DNA of 64,000 nucleotides from Paenibacillus etheri. GTDB lineage: Bacteria; Bacillota; Bacilli; Paenibacillales; Paenibacillaceae. The notes under the pieces are model-generated. The model was not told the origin of the DNA. It searched no databases and was given only the letters and a program-made list of their open reading frames with translations. This document shows positions 18,087 through 26,976 of this stretch, piece after piece (positions within the stretch are counted from its first letter, which is position 1; every line of letters starts with the position of its first letter). Both the position numbers and the translations under genes were made by a program. The DNA lies in NCBI RefSeq assembly GCF_001012825.1, contig NZ_LCZJ02000018.1, positions 762,531 to 826,530 on the forward strand, written 5' to 3'.

Positions 18087-19034
18087 GTGAGAACCGTAAC
18101 GTTAACCTATCCGATGTCTCCGGAGACTGCTGCAGAGTGGGCTCAGCCTCAAGTGGCTGCTCTAGGGCAGTTTGACGGATTGCATCGTGGACATGCTAGC
18201 GTCATTACATCCGCTGTGGCCCTAGCCCGTAAACAAGGTGTGCCGGCCGCAGTCCTTACATTTCATCCCCATCCTAAAGATGTTATGGGTAAGGGTGATT
18301 ATGAAGGGTACTTGACGCCACCCGTAGAGAAGCAGGAGATTCTTGCTAGTATGGGTGTCGATATCTTATATGTTATTGAATTTAACGAGCAGCTTTCCCG
18401 TGTGAGTCCTCAGAATTTTGTCTCTGTTATGCTTTTGCCGCTACATATTGTAACTGCAGTTGTCGGCTTTGACTTTCGTTTTGGTTATCAAGGTGAAGGC
18501 GATGTTGAGATGCTTCGCAAGCTGGGTGAAGGTGTTATGAATGTGGAGGTTGCTCCACCTTTTCTGCTGGAAGGTGAAAAGGTTAGCAGCTCCGGTATTC
18601 GCAAAAGTCTCCAAAACGGGAATTTAGAGCTGGCAAACTCCTGGTTCGGACGTTGCTATTATCTGCGTGGCGAAGTGGGTCATGGTGAGAAGAGAGGTCG
18701 CACAATTGGTTTTCCAACGGCGAATTTGAAACTCAGTGCTCATTTTGTCATTCCGACAAAAGGTGTATATGCGGTCCGAGTCTTTTATAAGGATAAAGTT
18801 TTGTACGGGGTCATGAATGTGGGCGTTAAACCTACCTTTCATGAGGGTGTATTGACTCCAAGCTTTGAGGTTCATCTGTTTGACTTTGATGGTGATTTGT
18901 ATGATCAAGAGCTCAAGGTAGAATTAGTATCTTTCATTCGTCCTGAGCGAAAATTCGAATCCATTGGTGCATTGATCACTCAAATCGGTGAGGATGCAGA
19001 AACTGCTAAGAAGATAATGGGCTATAATCTATAG
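18087..19034 (+). CDS. ribF: Bifunctional riboflavin kinase / FAD synthetase
   Basis: The 315-residue enzyme phosphorylates riboflavin and adenylylates FMN to FAD. The amino-terminal nucleotidyltransferase domain has ALGQFDGLHRGHASVI and SSSGIRKSLQNG. The carboxy-terminal kinase domain has GRTIGFPTANL and GVMNVGVKPTF. A GTG at 18075 is in frame but falls inside AGGTGAG; the GTG at 18087 has 7-base spacing and is preferred. It is the last gene of the operon begun at rimP. Confidence 0.95.
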   Translation: MRTVTLTYPMSPETAAEWAQPQVAALGQFDGLHRGHASVITSAVALARKQGVPAAVLTFHPHPKDVMGKGDYEGYLTPPVEKQEILASMGVDILYVIEFNEQLSRVSPQNFVSVMLLPLHIVTAVVGFDFRFGYQGEGDVEMLRKLGEGVMNVEVAPPFLLEGEKVSSSGIRKSLQNGNLELANSWFGRCYYLRGEVGHGEKRGRTIGFPTANLKLSAHFVIPTKGVYAVRVFYKDKVLYGVMNVGVKPTFHEGVLTPSFEVHLFDFDGDLYDQELKVELVSFIRPERKFESIGALITQIGEDAETAKKIMGYNL

Positions 19035-19051
19035 TCATCCCGGCCAAGCCG

Positions 19052-19080
19052 TTTACTTTTGTTAATGGAGATGCTATACT
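19052..19080 (+). promoter_or_regulatory. Probable sigma-A promoter of rpsO
   Basis: TTTACT (19052-19057) and TATACT (19075-19080) are 17 bases apart. The leader of about 95 bases to rpsO can fold into short stems, including TCACC/GGTGA near 19131-19143, compatible with the known autoregulation of S15 in other bacteria. Confidence 0.55.
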
Positions 19081-19182
19081 AATAAACGTTGCTGGCTTAC
19101 AGCATCATAACCTTAGCTTGGTTGCACGTTCTCACCGACGGTGACGAGGCTAGTGGCGATTATATTGAAGGAGGTGAACAGG

Positions 19183-19452
19183 ATGGCATTAACTCAAGAA
19201 CGTAAACATCAATTGATCGACGAGCACAAAACTCACGAATCCGATACTGGATCCCCTGAGGTGCAAGTTGCTATCCTAACGGAGAACATCGTTAATTTGA
19301 CTGACCACTTGCGTACGCACAAGAAAGATCATCACTCCCGTCGTGGATTGTTGAAAATGGTTGGACAACGTCGTAAACTTCTGGCGTATTTGAAAAACAA
19401 AGACATCAGACGTTACAGCGCCCTGATCGAAAGACTGGGATTGCGTCGTTAA
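19183..19452 (+). CDS. rpsO: 30S ribosomal protein S15
   Basis: The 89-residue primary 16S rRNA-binding protein shows the complete S15 signature: [19 protein letters not shown], then HRRGL-like [18 protein letters not shown] and the [13 protein letters not shown] end. The frame extends back to 19141, but the ATG at 19183 is directly preceded by GAAGGAGGTGAACAG and gives the standard length. It has its own promoter and terminator. Confidence 0.98.
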   Translation: MALTQERKHQLIDEHKTHESDTGSPEVQVAILTENIVNLTDHLRTHKKDHHSRRGLLKMVGQRRKLLAYLKNKDIRRYSALIERLGLRR

Positions 19453-19474
19453 TTTTCCATAAGATAACCCTTAA

Positions 19475-19538
19475 AGCAGCCTGGTTGTATACCGTATGTC
19501 CTTCTCGGAGCGACAGCGGGACAGCTGGGTTGCTTTTT
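19475..19538 (+). terminator. rpsO terminator
   Basis: AGCAGCCTGG pairs with CTGGGTTGCT (with G-T pairs) and a T-run follows. An inner TGTCC/GGGACA pair is also possible. Confidence 0.7.
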
Positions 19539-19586
19539 GAAAATTTGGGGAAAACTTTATAGCAAGACTGATGAGATTATTCGTAA

Positions 19587-19631
19587 AAACGGCCACTTTA
19601 CAACATCTGTAAGACTTAGCCGTTTCTTCTT
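19587..19631 (+). terminator. Second hairpin downstream of rpsO
   Basis: AAACGGC pairs with GCCGTTT around an inner CTTTACA/TGTAAG stem; CTTCTT follows on the plus strand. It may act as a weak, possibly bidirectional terminator. Confidence 0.4.
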
Positions 19632-19665
19632 ATATGCATACAGAACAGGCTACATACCTTAAATT

Positions 19666-19754
19666 ATAAGAAAGTATAAGTTTCATGCTATACTTTATCC
19701 TTATAATTCTCGCATAAACGCTACCGTCCTTATAAGGACGCCGAAGGCGTTTTT
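19666..19754 (+). repeat. Two-hairpin intergenic repeat, copy B (reference copy)
   Basis: The first hairpin pairs ATTATAAG with CTTATAAT and AAGTATA with TATACTT around AGTTTCATGC. The second is the perfect palindrome CGTCCTTATAAGGACG, followed by CCGAAGGCGTTTTT. The element lies in the rpsO-pnp gap. It could end transcription in the plus direction because of the final GGCGTTTTT. Confidence 0.8.
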
Positions 19755-19844
19755 AGCTTAGGGACAAGCCTTTCCGATTCATTAGATCGATATGTGAACC
19801 TGCTGTATTTGACTGCGGGTCTACTACTATTCAAGGAGGTATTT

Positions 19845-21947
19845 ATGGAAAAACGTGTAGAAATGCAGCTAGGCGGAAGACGCCTTGTGCTGGAAACGGG
19901 CCGCCTAGCTAAACAAGCAAACGCAGCCGTTATGGTGCGTTATGGGGATACTTCGGTATTATGTACCGTTACGGCTTCGAAAGAGCCTAAGGATCTGGAT
20001 TTTTTCCCGCTTACAGTTAACTATGAGGAAAGATTATATGCGGTAGGTAAAATTCCTGGCGGATTTATTAAACGGGAAGGTAGACCGAGTGAGAAAGCGA
20101 TTCTGTCAAGCCGTTTGACAGACCGTCCAATCAGACCACTGTTCCCCGAAGGATTTCGTAACGATGTTCAGGTATTGAACTTGGTAATGAGTGTGGATCA
20201 GGACTGCGCACCAGATATTGCTGCTATGATCGGTACTTCAGCTGCACTTAGTATTTCCGATGTGCCTTTTGATGGACCAATCGGCGGCGTTGCTGTAGGT
20301 CGGATTAATGGAGAGTTTGTGATTAATCCAGATATGTCTCAGCAAGCAATCAGTGATGTTTATGTAGTGGTTGCTGGAACGAAGGACGCAATCATGATGG
20401 TTGAAGCAGAAGCAAACGAAGTAACGGAAGATGTGATGCTCGAAGCGATTATGTTCGGTCATGATGAAATCCGCAAGATCGTTGCAACCATTGAAGAACT
20501 GGTCAAAGTGGCTGGTAAAGAAAAAATGGCTGTGAAGCTGCATGCAGTGAATGCTGATGTGAATGCTGAGGTCCGTGCATTTGCTGAGGCTCGTCTGGTG
20601 GATGCCGTTAAAATTGTTGAAAAACATGCGCGTCAGGAAGCGATTGATGTCGTTAATGATGAAGCGGTTGCGTACTTCGTAGAGAAGTACATAGAAGCAC
20701 CGGAGCTTCTCAAAGATGTTAAAGAAGTCCTACATGATATCGTGAAGGATGAAGTAAGACGTTTAATCACGCATGATAAGGTTCGTCCAGATGGACGTAA
20801 ACTTGATGAAATCCGTCCGATTGAATGTGATACAAGCCTGTTGCCGCGTACGCACGGTTCCGGTCTGTTTACACGTGGACAAACACAAATCCTTAGCGTT
20901 TGTACTCTTGGAGCACTAGGTGATGTGCAAATTCTCGACGGAATCGATCCTACTGAAACGAAACGTTTCATGCACCATTACAACTTCCCGCCGTTCAGCG
21001 TAGGGGAAGCTCGTCCGCTTAGAGCACCAGGACGCCGTGAAATTGGTCACGGAGCACTTGGAGAACGTGCATTATCCAAGGTTATTCCTAGTGAAACTGA
21101 ATTCCCGTACACGATTCGTCTAGTATCAGAAGCCATTGAATCTAACGGTTCTACTTCCCAGGCAAGTATCTGTGCCAGCATTCTGGCTATGATGGACGCT
21201 GGTGTGCCAATCAAAGCACCGGTAGCTGGAGTAGCAATGGGTCTGATCAAAGACGGAGAGCATGTCTCCATCCTGACAGATATTCAAGGTATGGAAGATC
21301 ATCTCGGAGATATGGACTTCAAGGTAGCTGGTACAGCAGAAGGTGTTACAGCTATTCAAATGGACATTAAGATTGCCGGTATCGACCGCAACATTCTTCA
21401 GGATGCACTTCAGCAGGCTAAAGAAGGCCGTCTGTTCATCTTGAACAAAATGAATGAAGCGATCTCTGCGCCAAGACCTAATCTGTCCAAATATGCTCCA
21501 AAAATCATTATTATCAACATCAATCCGGACAAAATCCGTGATGTTATCGGTGCTGGTGGTAAGATTATCAATAAAATTATTGAAGAAACCGGCGTAAAAA
21601 TCGACATCGAACAAGATGGCCGTGTCTTTATCGGTTCTTCAGATGAAGAAATGATCCAAAAGGCTCGTTCGATTATCGAAGGTCTTGTGCGTGAAGTACA
21701 AGTCGGAGAAATCTATGTGGGTACAGTTAGACGTATTGAGAAATTTGGTGCATTTGTTGAACTTATTCCGGGTAAAGACGGATTGGTACACATTTCCCAA
21801 TTGTCCACTGAGCGTGTAGCTAAGGTAGAAGATGTTGTTGCTATTGGTGACACCATTACCGTTAAAGTTACCGAGATCGATCCACAAGGCCGGGTTAACC
21901 TGTCTCGTAAAGCGGTGTTGACTTCGGAAACTGGCGCTAAAGCGTAA
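19845..21947 (+). CDS. pnp: Polynucleotide phosphorylase
   Basis: The 700-residue phosphorolytic 3'-5' exoribonuclease forms trimers and takes part in mRNA turnover. Two RNase PH domains are followed by a KH domain ([20 protein letters not shown] near residue 557) and an S1 domain ([18 protein letters not shown] near 619). RNase PH motifs include [15 protein letters not shown] and [15 protein letters not shown]. The frame is open from GTG 19794, but the ATG at 19845 is preceded by a perfect AAGGAGGT. RNase J and RNase Y, usual partners, are encoded at 29604 and 48153. Confidence 0.98.
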   Translation: MEKRVEMQLGGRRLVLETGRLAKQANAAVMVRYGDTSVLCTVTASKEPKDLDFFPLTVNYEERLYAVGKIPGGFIKREGRPSEKAILSSRLTDRPIRPLFPEGFRNDVQVLNLVMSVDQDCAPDIAAMIGTSAALSISDVPFDGPIGGVAVGRINGEFVINPDMSQQAISDVYVVVAGTKDAIMMVEAEANEVTEDVMLEAIMFGHDEIRKIVATIEELVKVAGKEKMAVKLHAVNADVNAEVRAFAEARLVDAVKIVEKHARQEAIDVVNDEAVAYFVEKYIEAPELLKDVKEVLHDIVKDEVRRLITHDKVRPDGRKLDEIRPIECDTSLLPRTHGSGLFTRGQTQILSVCTLGALGDVQILDGIDPTETKRFMHHYNFPPFSVGEARPLRAPGRREIGHGALGERALSKVIPSETEFPYTIRLVSEAIESNGSTSQASICASILAMMDAGVPIKAPVAGVAMGLIKDGEHVSILTDIQGMEDHLGDMDFKVAGTAEGVTAIQMDIKIAGIDRNILQDALQQAKEGRLFILNKMNEAISAPRPNLSKYAPKIIIININPDKIRDVIGAGGKIINKIIEETGVKIDIEQDGRVFIGSSDEEMIQKARSIIEGLVREVQVGEIYVGTVRRIEKFGAFVELIPGKDGLVHISQLSTERVAKVEDVVAIGDTITVKVTEIDPQGRVNLSRKAVLTSETGAKA

Positions 21948-21994
21948 GTTTGATCTAAGTAATACCTTTACTAAAGGGTTCGAATATCATTATT

Positions 21995-22033
21995 AAAAGA
22001 GACAGAAGCGATTTGCGTTCTGGCTCTTTTTTT
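21995..22033 (+). terminator. pnp terminator
   Basis: AGAG and CAGAA pair with TTCTG and CTCT around GCGATTTGCG, followed by seven or more T residues. Confidence 0.8.
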
Positions 22034-22093
22034 ATATGAACGAAGTTGGAAGCCTGTAACAAGCATTTCTACTATTAGTCTTGTATCTGTTCA

Positions 22094-22125
22094 TGACATA
22101 ATTTCCTCCCTTGTCTCATAGATTG
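22094..22125 (+). promoter_or_regulatory. Possible sigma-E-like promoter of ylxY
   Basis: GACATAAT and CATAGATT are separated by 14 bases and resemble the mother-cell sigma-E elements with two mismatches in each. Assignment is tentative; the sporulation link of the YlxY family supports it. Confidence 0.3.
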
Positions 22126-22192
22126 GGACAAAGTGTCTTTGTAATCGTGTGGAACGAACCTGAAATTCGTTTCTACCGGGGAGGAAGTCGTC

Positions 22193-23176
22193 ATGAAGAC
22201 GGAAAAGGTGGCATTTGTGGTTGCTTGTGTAGCAATCGTGATAGGGATTGGTAGCACACAGGGGCCGGTCAAGGATATGCTTGCGCAATTGAAGCCGCAG
22301 GATGATCTTGCGGTGTGGATGGACATCCCTAAGGCAGTGAACAATGATCTTCGTCTGCGGATTGAGACCGCCGCTGCCAAGCTTAATGCACCTCCAGTGG
22401 ATGCAGTGGTTGACCGGGTGTGGAAAGCCATTCCGGGCTATAACGGTCTTGAGGTTGATGTAGAGAGTACCTATCGGAATGCTCTTTTGGCGCCAAAAGA
22501 ACCCATTAAGTTTGTGTTCCGGCAGATTGAGCCAAAAGTATCGCTTAATGAACTGGGAGCAGAGCCCATATATCGTGGAAATCCGGCGAAACCGATGGCA
22601 TCACTAATGATTAATGTGGCTTGGGGGAATCAGTACATTGTTCCAATGCTGGATGTTTTGGATGAAGAGAACGTAAAAGTTACTTTTTTTCTAGATGGAA
22701 GTTGGTTGAGTAAGAATCCGGAGCTTGCTACAGAAATGCTAAAGCGTGGTCATGAGATGGAGAATCACGCCTATACCCACCCCAATATGAGTTCATTAAG
22801 TCGAGCACGGGCTACCGTAGAAATTGAGAAAACGCAAAAGCTGTTAAAGGAATCACTTGGAGTCACTAATAAATGGTTCGCGCCTCCATCTGGTGATTTC
22901 GATCAAGAGACAGTAGAAATCGCTAGCAGCTTGGGCTTAAAGACCGTATTGTGGACTGTAGATACGGTGGATTGGCGCAATCCTTCTCCTGAATCTATAG
23001 TTGCCAAAATCACAAGTAAAGCTGAACCCGGAACACTTGTTTTAATGCATCCTACTGCCTCATCCTCCAAGGCGCTAAAGGCTATGATACGCGGGATTAA
23101 GGCAAAAGGGTTACAGCTAGGTACTGTTAGCCAAACGCTGTCAGCGGAGCGTCTAATCCCCTCTGATGTTGAGTGA
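22193..23176 (+). CDS. ylxY: Polysaccharide deacetylase-like sporulation protein YlxY
   Basis: The 327-residue protein has an amino-terminal signal anchor and a carboxy-terminal NodB-like domain (from about residue 135). The usual TFDDG metal/catalytic motif is replaced by LMINVAWG near residues 138-145, while the HAYTHPNM histidine motif (near 192) and APPSGDF are kept. It is therefore a degenerate deacetylase; the sporulation-associated YlxY subfamily is recognised by exactly this change. The ATG follows GGGGAGGA. It lies between pnp and the M16 peptidase gene, as in B. subtilis. Activity is doubtful, and a binding or altered catalytic role is possible. Confidence 0.85.
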   Translation: MKTEKVAFVVACVAIVIGIGSTQGPVKDMLAQLKPQDDLAVWMDIPKAVNNDLRLRIETAAAKLNAPPVDAVVDRVWKAIPGYNGLEVDVESTYRNALLAPKEPIKFVFRQIEPKVSLNELGAEPIYRGNPAKPMASLMINVAWGNQYIVPMLDVLDEENVKVTFFLDGSWLSKNPELATEMLKRGHEMENHAYTHPNMSSLSRARATVEIEKTQKLLKESLGVTNKWFAPPSGDFDQETVEIASSLGLKTVLWTVDTVDWRNPSPESIVAKITSKAEPGTLVLMHPTASSSKALKAMIRGIKAKGLQLGTVSQTLSAERLIPSDVE

Positions 23177-23252
23177 GTGATCTATTTCTGGTAGGATTAT
23201 AGGCACATGTATTAATTTAGATAGAACATGGCTATTGCCAGGAGGACTCGAA

Positions 23253-24521
23253 GTGGAAAAAATAGTATTATCCAATGGATTACGAGTAGTGATGGAGAAA
23301 ATTCCGACAGGCCGGTCGGTTTCTTTCGGAATCTGGGTAAAGACAGGTTCGCGCAATGAAAACCCTGAAAACAACGGGATATCACATTTTGTAGAGCATA
23401 TGCTTTTTAAAGGCACAGACCGATATAGTGCTAAGGATATAGCCGAGCAGTTCGATGCTATTGGCGGCAATGTAAATGCGTTTACCTCTAAGGAATATAC
23501 TTGCTATTATGCAAAAGTTCTGGACGAGCATCTGCCTATCGCAGTTGACGTGTTAGCGGATATGTTCTTCCGTTCACGTATGGATGCTGAAGAGCTGGAG
23601 AAAGAAAAGAACGTCATTCTTGAGGAAATTTCTATGTGCGAGGACACACCAGATGATCTTGTGCATGATTTGATGTGTGCTGCTGCTTATAAGGATCATC
23701 CGCTTGCGTATTCTATCCTTGGCTTAAAGGAACGGCTAATGGAGATGAAGCCAGATGATCTTCGAGCCTACATGAAGGAGCAGTATACGATTGAGAATAC
23801 GGTAATTAGTGTAGCCGGCAACATCAGCGATGGACTGATCGAGCTGCTGGAGCAGCATTTTGGTTCTTTTGCTAATCATGGTACATCTGCGCCGCTGACT
23901 CCACCGGATTATTATGGGGAATTGTTGTTCCACCGCAAGAAAACAGAACAGAATCATATCTGTCTTTCCTTACCAGGGGTCCGTTCTGGCGATCCTTTGC
24001 AATATGCTATGGTGCTTATTAATAACGCCATTGGTGGTGGTATGAGCTCACGGATGTTCCAAGAGATTCGTGAAAAACGTGGCCTAGCCTATTCTGTATA
24101 CTCATACCACAGTTCTCAAGCGGATTCTGGTTTGTTCACGGTCTATGCTGGAACAGCACCAAAGCAAACTAAGGATGTAATGGAGCTAATTAAAGAAATG
24201 ATGTACGAATTAGCAACTAAAGGCCTCAGTGAAGATGAATTGAGAAAAGGCAAGGAGCAGCTTAAAGGCAGCCTTATTCTTAGCTTGGAAAGTACTAGTA
24301 GCCGGATGAATCGGATTGGAAAAAATGAACTTATGCTCGGAAAACATAATACATTAGACGATATGATCGCCAAGATTCAGTTAGTAACGATGGACAATAT
24401 CAAAAGTGTGCTTGATAATATGTTTGCTGAGCCGCTTTCTTTAGCGATGGTAGGTTCAACAGATAAAGCTATTGCAAATGTTAGGAGAGATGATCTTGTC
24501 TTATTACGTACAAATCAATAA
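23253..24521 (+). CDS. mlpA: M16 zinc peptidase (MlpA/YmxG, processing-peptidase-like)
   Basis: The 422-residue pitrilysin-family peptidase has the inverted zinc motif HFVEH near residue 46, and the third ligand region with [13 protein letters not shown] near 122. The amino-terminal active half is followed by the usual non-catalytic half. The start is GTG at 23253, seven bases after CAGGAGG; a TTG at 23235 lies ahead of the ribosome site. Its 3' end overlaps dut by 26 bases, implying coupling. The substrate is not evident. Confidence 0.92.
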   Translation: MEKIVLSNGLRVVMEKIPTGRSVSFGIWVKTGSRNENPENNGISHFVEHMLFKGTDRYSAKDIAEQFDAIGGNVNAFTSKEYTCYYAKVLDEHLPIAVDVLADMFFRSRMDAEELEKEKNVILEEISMCEDTPDDLVHDLMCAAAYKDHPLAYSILGLKERLMEMKPDDLRAYMKEQYTIENTVISVAGNISDGLIELLEQHFGSFANHGTSAPLTPPDYYGELLFHRKKTEQNHICLSLPGVRSGDPLQYAMVLINNAIGGGMSSRMFQEIREKRGLAYSVYSYHSSQADSGLFTVYAGTAPKQTKDVMELIKEMMYELATKGLSEDELRKGKEQLKGSLILSLESTSSRMNRIGKNELMLGKHNTLDDMIAKIQLVTMDNIKSVLDNMFAEPLSLAMVGSTDKAIANVRRDDLVLLRTNQ

Positions 24522-24942
24522 ACTAGCTGGAAACGAGGATGTTAATCTTCCTTGCAAAATGTCAGAACAGGCTTCCGGGTATGATCTTTATGCCGCAGTT
24601 GAAAGCGAAGTCGTGCTTGCACCTGGAGAACGTGCATTAATTCCAACAGGCATATCACTAGCTATGCCAGAAGGATTAGAAGCTCAGATTCGTCCAAGAA
24701 GTGGACTTGCCTTAAAGCATGGAATTACGTGTTTGAACACACCAGGAACGATTGATGCTGATTATCGTGGAGAGATCAAAGTGTTGTTGATCAATCTAGG
24801 GCAGGAACCATTTGCTATTGCTCGTAATGAGCGAATTGCCCAAATGGTATTTCAAGCAGTACCAGTGGTCACTTTGGTTGAAGTAGATACTTTATCCGAA
24901 ACTGAACGCGGTGCTGGAGGCTTCGGTCACACTGGAAAATAA
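24496..24942 (+). CDS. dut: dUTP diphosphatase
   Basis: The 148-residue enzyme hydrolyses dUTP to dUMP, protecting DNA from uracil. Five family motifs are visible: [31 protein letters not shown], the NERIAQMVF segment and the P-loop-like [10 protein letters not shown] end. An ATG at 24490 almost touches the ribosome site TAGGAGAG (24482-24488); the TTG at 24496 has a good spacing and is preferred. The start lies within the last codons of the M16 peptidase gene. Confidence 0.94.
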   Translation: MSYYVQINKLAGNEDVNLPCKMSEQASGYDLYAAVESEVVLAPGERALIPTGISLAMPEGLEAQIRPRSGLALKHGITCLNTPGTIDADYRGEIKVLLINLGQEPFAIARNERIAQMVFQAVPVVTLVEVDTLSETERGAGGFGHTGK

Positions 24943-24957
24943 TACAAATCATTAAGA

Positions 24958-25005
24958 AGCTTGCGAATTTATGCCTAATCGGCATGATTTGCGAGCTTTT
25001 TTTGT
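24958..25005 (+). terminator. dut terminator
   Basis: AGCTTGCGAA pairs with TTTGCGAGCT around an inner ATGCC/GGCAT hairpin, followed by a run of T residues. Confidence 0.9.
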
Positions 25006-25067
25006 TCAAATATGACAATTTATAAGTTTCACCTTTAAGTCTGCATGGTAATTCTTCTCCGCTTTTC

Positions 25068-25095
25068 ACCCATTAAGAATGCCCAGCATAAGATG
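25068..25095 (+). promoter_or_regulatory. Sigma-K-type promoter of dpaAB
   Basis: The mother-cell sigma-K pattern AC-N17-CATANNNTA is matched as AC (25068-25069), 17 bases, then CATAAGATG (25087-25095), one mismatch in total. This fits the known sigma-K control of dipicolinate synthase in Bacillus. Confidence 0.7.
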
Positions 25096-25136
25096 CTCTA
25101 TAGTCGATAGTGTATGTTGAAAGGAGCGTCATCCCT

Positions 25137-26033
25137 ATGCTTACTGGCGTCAGGATCGTGTTCCTGGGCGGGGACGCGAGACAGCTTGAAGTGATTCGGA
25201 AATGTGTGGAATTGGATGCGACGGTAAGCGCTGCCGGGTTCGATAAGTGGGAAGCCCCTTGCCCAGGGGTGAGCCTGGAACAGATGACGGTAGAGCTGCT
25301 TAGTAATGCAGATGTATTAGTGTTGCCAACGGTTGGTTGTGATGATGAAGGGAATATCAGTGCTCTATTTTCTTCTGAACGCTTAACGCTCTTGGAGGAA
25401 CATTTTGCTGCACTGCCACCCCATTGTTTGGTGTATAGCGGTATGGCCAAAAGCTACTTACGCGGCATGTGCGCCAAGCATTCGTTAAAGTTAATTGAAT
25501 TGCTTAATCGTGACGATGTAGCCATCTACAACTCCATCCCGACAGCGGAGGGGGCGCTTGTAATGGCCATTCAGAACACGGATTTTACGATTCATAGCTC
25601 GAAATCAATGGTGCTTGGTTTAGGTAGAACTGGATTTACAATGGCTCGAAGTCTACAGGGACTGGGTGCTAATGTAAAAGTTGGTGTCAGAAAACAAGAA
25701 CATTATGCACGGGCTGAGGAAATGGGCTGGAAGCCTTTTATGACCAGTGAGCTGCTGGTTCACGTACCGGAAGTCGATCTGATATTTAATACGATTCCAA
25801 GTATGGTCATCACCGCACAAATACTCTCAAGAATCTCACCGAATTGCTTAATTGTCGACCTGGCTTCCGCTCCAGGTGGATGTGACTTTCGTTATGCTGA
25901 GAAAAGAGGAATTAAAGCGATGCTGGCACCTGGACTCCCTGGCATTGTGGCTCCTAAAAGCGCTGGGATTATTATGGCAAATGCGCTGGTTCAGTCGATA
26001 TCGGACGAGGCTTTAATCAAGGGGGACGAATAA
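25137..26033 (+). CDS. dpaA: Dipicolinate synthase subunit A
   Basis: The 298-residue Rossmann-fold subunit, with DpaB, converts a lysine-pathway intermediate to dipicolinic acid in the mother cell during sporulation. The nucleotide loop GLGRTGFTMAR lies in the carboxy half, and the family pattern VFLGGDARQLEVI stands at the amino end. The ATG at 25137 lies about ten bases after AAAGGAGCG. dpaB begins one base after its stop. The upstream sequence matches a sigma-K promoter, and dapG and dapA follow, which supply the substrate route. Confidence 0.95.
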   Translation: MLTGVRIVFLGGDARQLEVIRKCVELDATVSAAGFDKWEAPCPGVSLEQMTVELLSNADVLVLPTVGCDDEGNISALFSSERLTLLEEHFAALPPHCLVYSGMAKSYLRGMCAKHSLKLIELLNRDDVAIYNSIPTAEGALVMAIQNTDFTIHSSKSMVLGLGRTGFTMARSLQGLGANVKVGVRKQEHYARAEEMGWKPFMTSELLVHVPEVDLIFNTIPSMVITAQILSRISPNCLIVDLASAPGGCDFRYAEKRGIKAMLAPGLPGIVAPKSAGIIMANALVQSISDEALIKGDE

Positions 26034-26034
26034 A

Positions 26035-26631
26035 ATGGATTGGCACGGAAAAACAGTAGGGTATGCGATTACCGGATCTCACTGCACATTTGCGGAGGTA
26101 ATGCCGCAAATCCAACGCTTCGTAGATGGAGGAGCAAACGTAGTACCCATAGTATCAGCATCCGTACTAGGCACCGACACCCGCTTTGGAACATCGCAAA
26201 ATTGGCTAAAACAGTTGAAAGATATAACAGGTAATGATATCATTTCTACAATTGTTGAAGCGGAACCGCTGGGTCCCTCCAAGCTGCTGGATGTGCTTAC
26301 GATAGCACCTTGTACTGGAAATACAACGAGTAAATTGGCAAATGCCATGACCGATAGTCCAGTGCTCATGGCTGCAAAATCGCAGATGCGCAATGGACGT
26401 CCACTTGTTCTTGCGATATCTACCAATGATGGGTTAGGTCTTAATGCAGCAAATATTGCAAAGCTTCTAGTGGCCAAACATATCTATTTTGTGCCATTCG
26501 GACAGGATAACCCTGAGGGCAAACCAAATTCGTTAGTAGCGCGTATGGATCTTATCCCAGAAGCTTGCTATGCCGCTTTGCAAGGTAAACAACTACAGCC
26601 GATGATTATTGAAAAGTTTCATTCCGTCTAG
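26035..26631 (+). CDS. dpaB: Dipicolinate synthase subunit B
   Basis: The 198-residue flavoprotein-like subunit shows the flavoprotein-family pattern GYAITGSHCTFAEVMPQI, with ITIAPCTGNTTSKLANAMTD-like motifs in the second half (TIAPCTGNTTSKLA). The ATG follows AAGGGGGACG, which lies inside the dpaA end. It is co-transcribed with dpaA. In most relatives asd comes next; here only a short remnant follows. Confidence 0.94.
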   Translation: MDWHGKTVGYAITGSHCTFAEVMPQIQRFVDGGANVVPIVSASVLGTDTRFGTSQNWLKQLKDITGNDIISTIVEAEPLGPSKLLDVLTIAPCTGNTTSKLANAMTDSPVLMAAKSQMRNGRPLVLAISTNDGLGLNAANIAKLLVAKHIYFVPFGQDNPEGKPNSLVARMDLIPEACYAALQGKQLQPMIIEKFHSV

Positions 26632-26685
26632 AATAGGGCGTATCGGTGGAGCTAGTTGCAGATAATAAAAGGGGAGATGCACTAA

Positions 26686-26850
26686 ATGAGCAATGAGAAG
26701 TTAAATGCCGCCGTGGTCGGAGTTACTTCTTATGCGGTCGTTAACGCTCAAAGCCAAGATTTGCTATACCCATTGCTGAGATCGTTGCTACCCAAAAATA
26801 AGCACTACTGCTACCGTCCTCATTTCGAGGGCGGTACAACCATTTTTTAA
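26686..26850 (+). pseudogene. asd: Short ORF at the asd position, Asd-like amino end only
   Basis: A 54-codon ORF starts at an ATG nine bases after AAAGGGGAG. Its first residues (MSNEKLNAAVVGVT) resemble the start of aspartate-semialdehyde dehydrogenase (MSN-KLNVAVVGATGAVG in relatives, from memory). The similarity then stops, and no catalytic-cysteine region is present. The end runs into a CTACCGTCC/GGGCGGTA hairpin. The position between dpaB and dapG is where asd is expected. It is best read as an eroded asd with intact translation signals. A small new protein is the alternative. Confidence 0.5.
26811..26847 (+). repeat. Partial copy E of the two-hairpin repeat (second hairpin)
   Basis: CTACCGTCC matches the second-hairpin arm of copy B and pairs with GGGCGGTA, followed by a run of T residues. 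The first hairpin is not recognisable. It could terminate transcripts from dpaAB. Confidence 0.5.
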
Positions 26851-26976
26851 AAATAAAAGAAAATTACTTAAGAAATAAGCTTACGTACTGTAAAGGAATA
26901 TCTCATTTAGAAATAAAATGAGTTCTGTTTACGAACGATTAGTGTGTTTGCTTTGACAATAATGGAGGAATTATAC

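Larger units (their letters stand above)
19453..19844 (+). other. rpsO-pnp intergenic region
   Basis: This stretch holds the rpsO terminator, a second hairpin, repeat copy B and an upstream extension of the pnp frame. No separate gene is supported, and a clear vegetative promoter for pnp was not seen. Confidence 0.6.

Noticed and set aside
26851-26976. A lysine riboswitch ahead of dapG.
   Set aside because: The gap is only 126 bases, AT-rich, with one small CTCATTT/AAATGAG hairpin; the conserved L-box core was not found.
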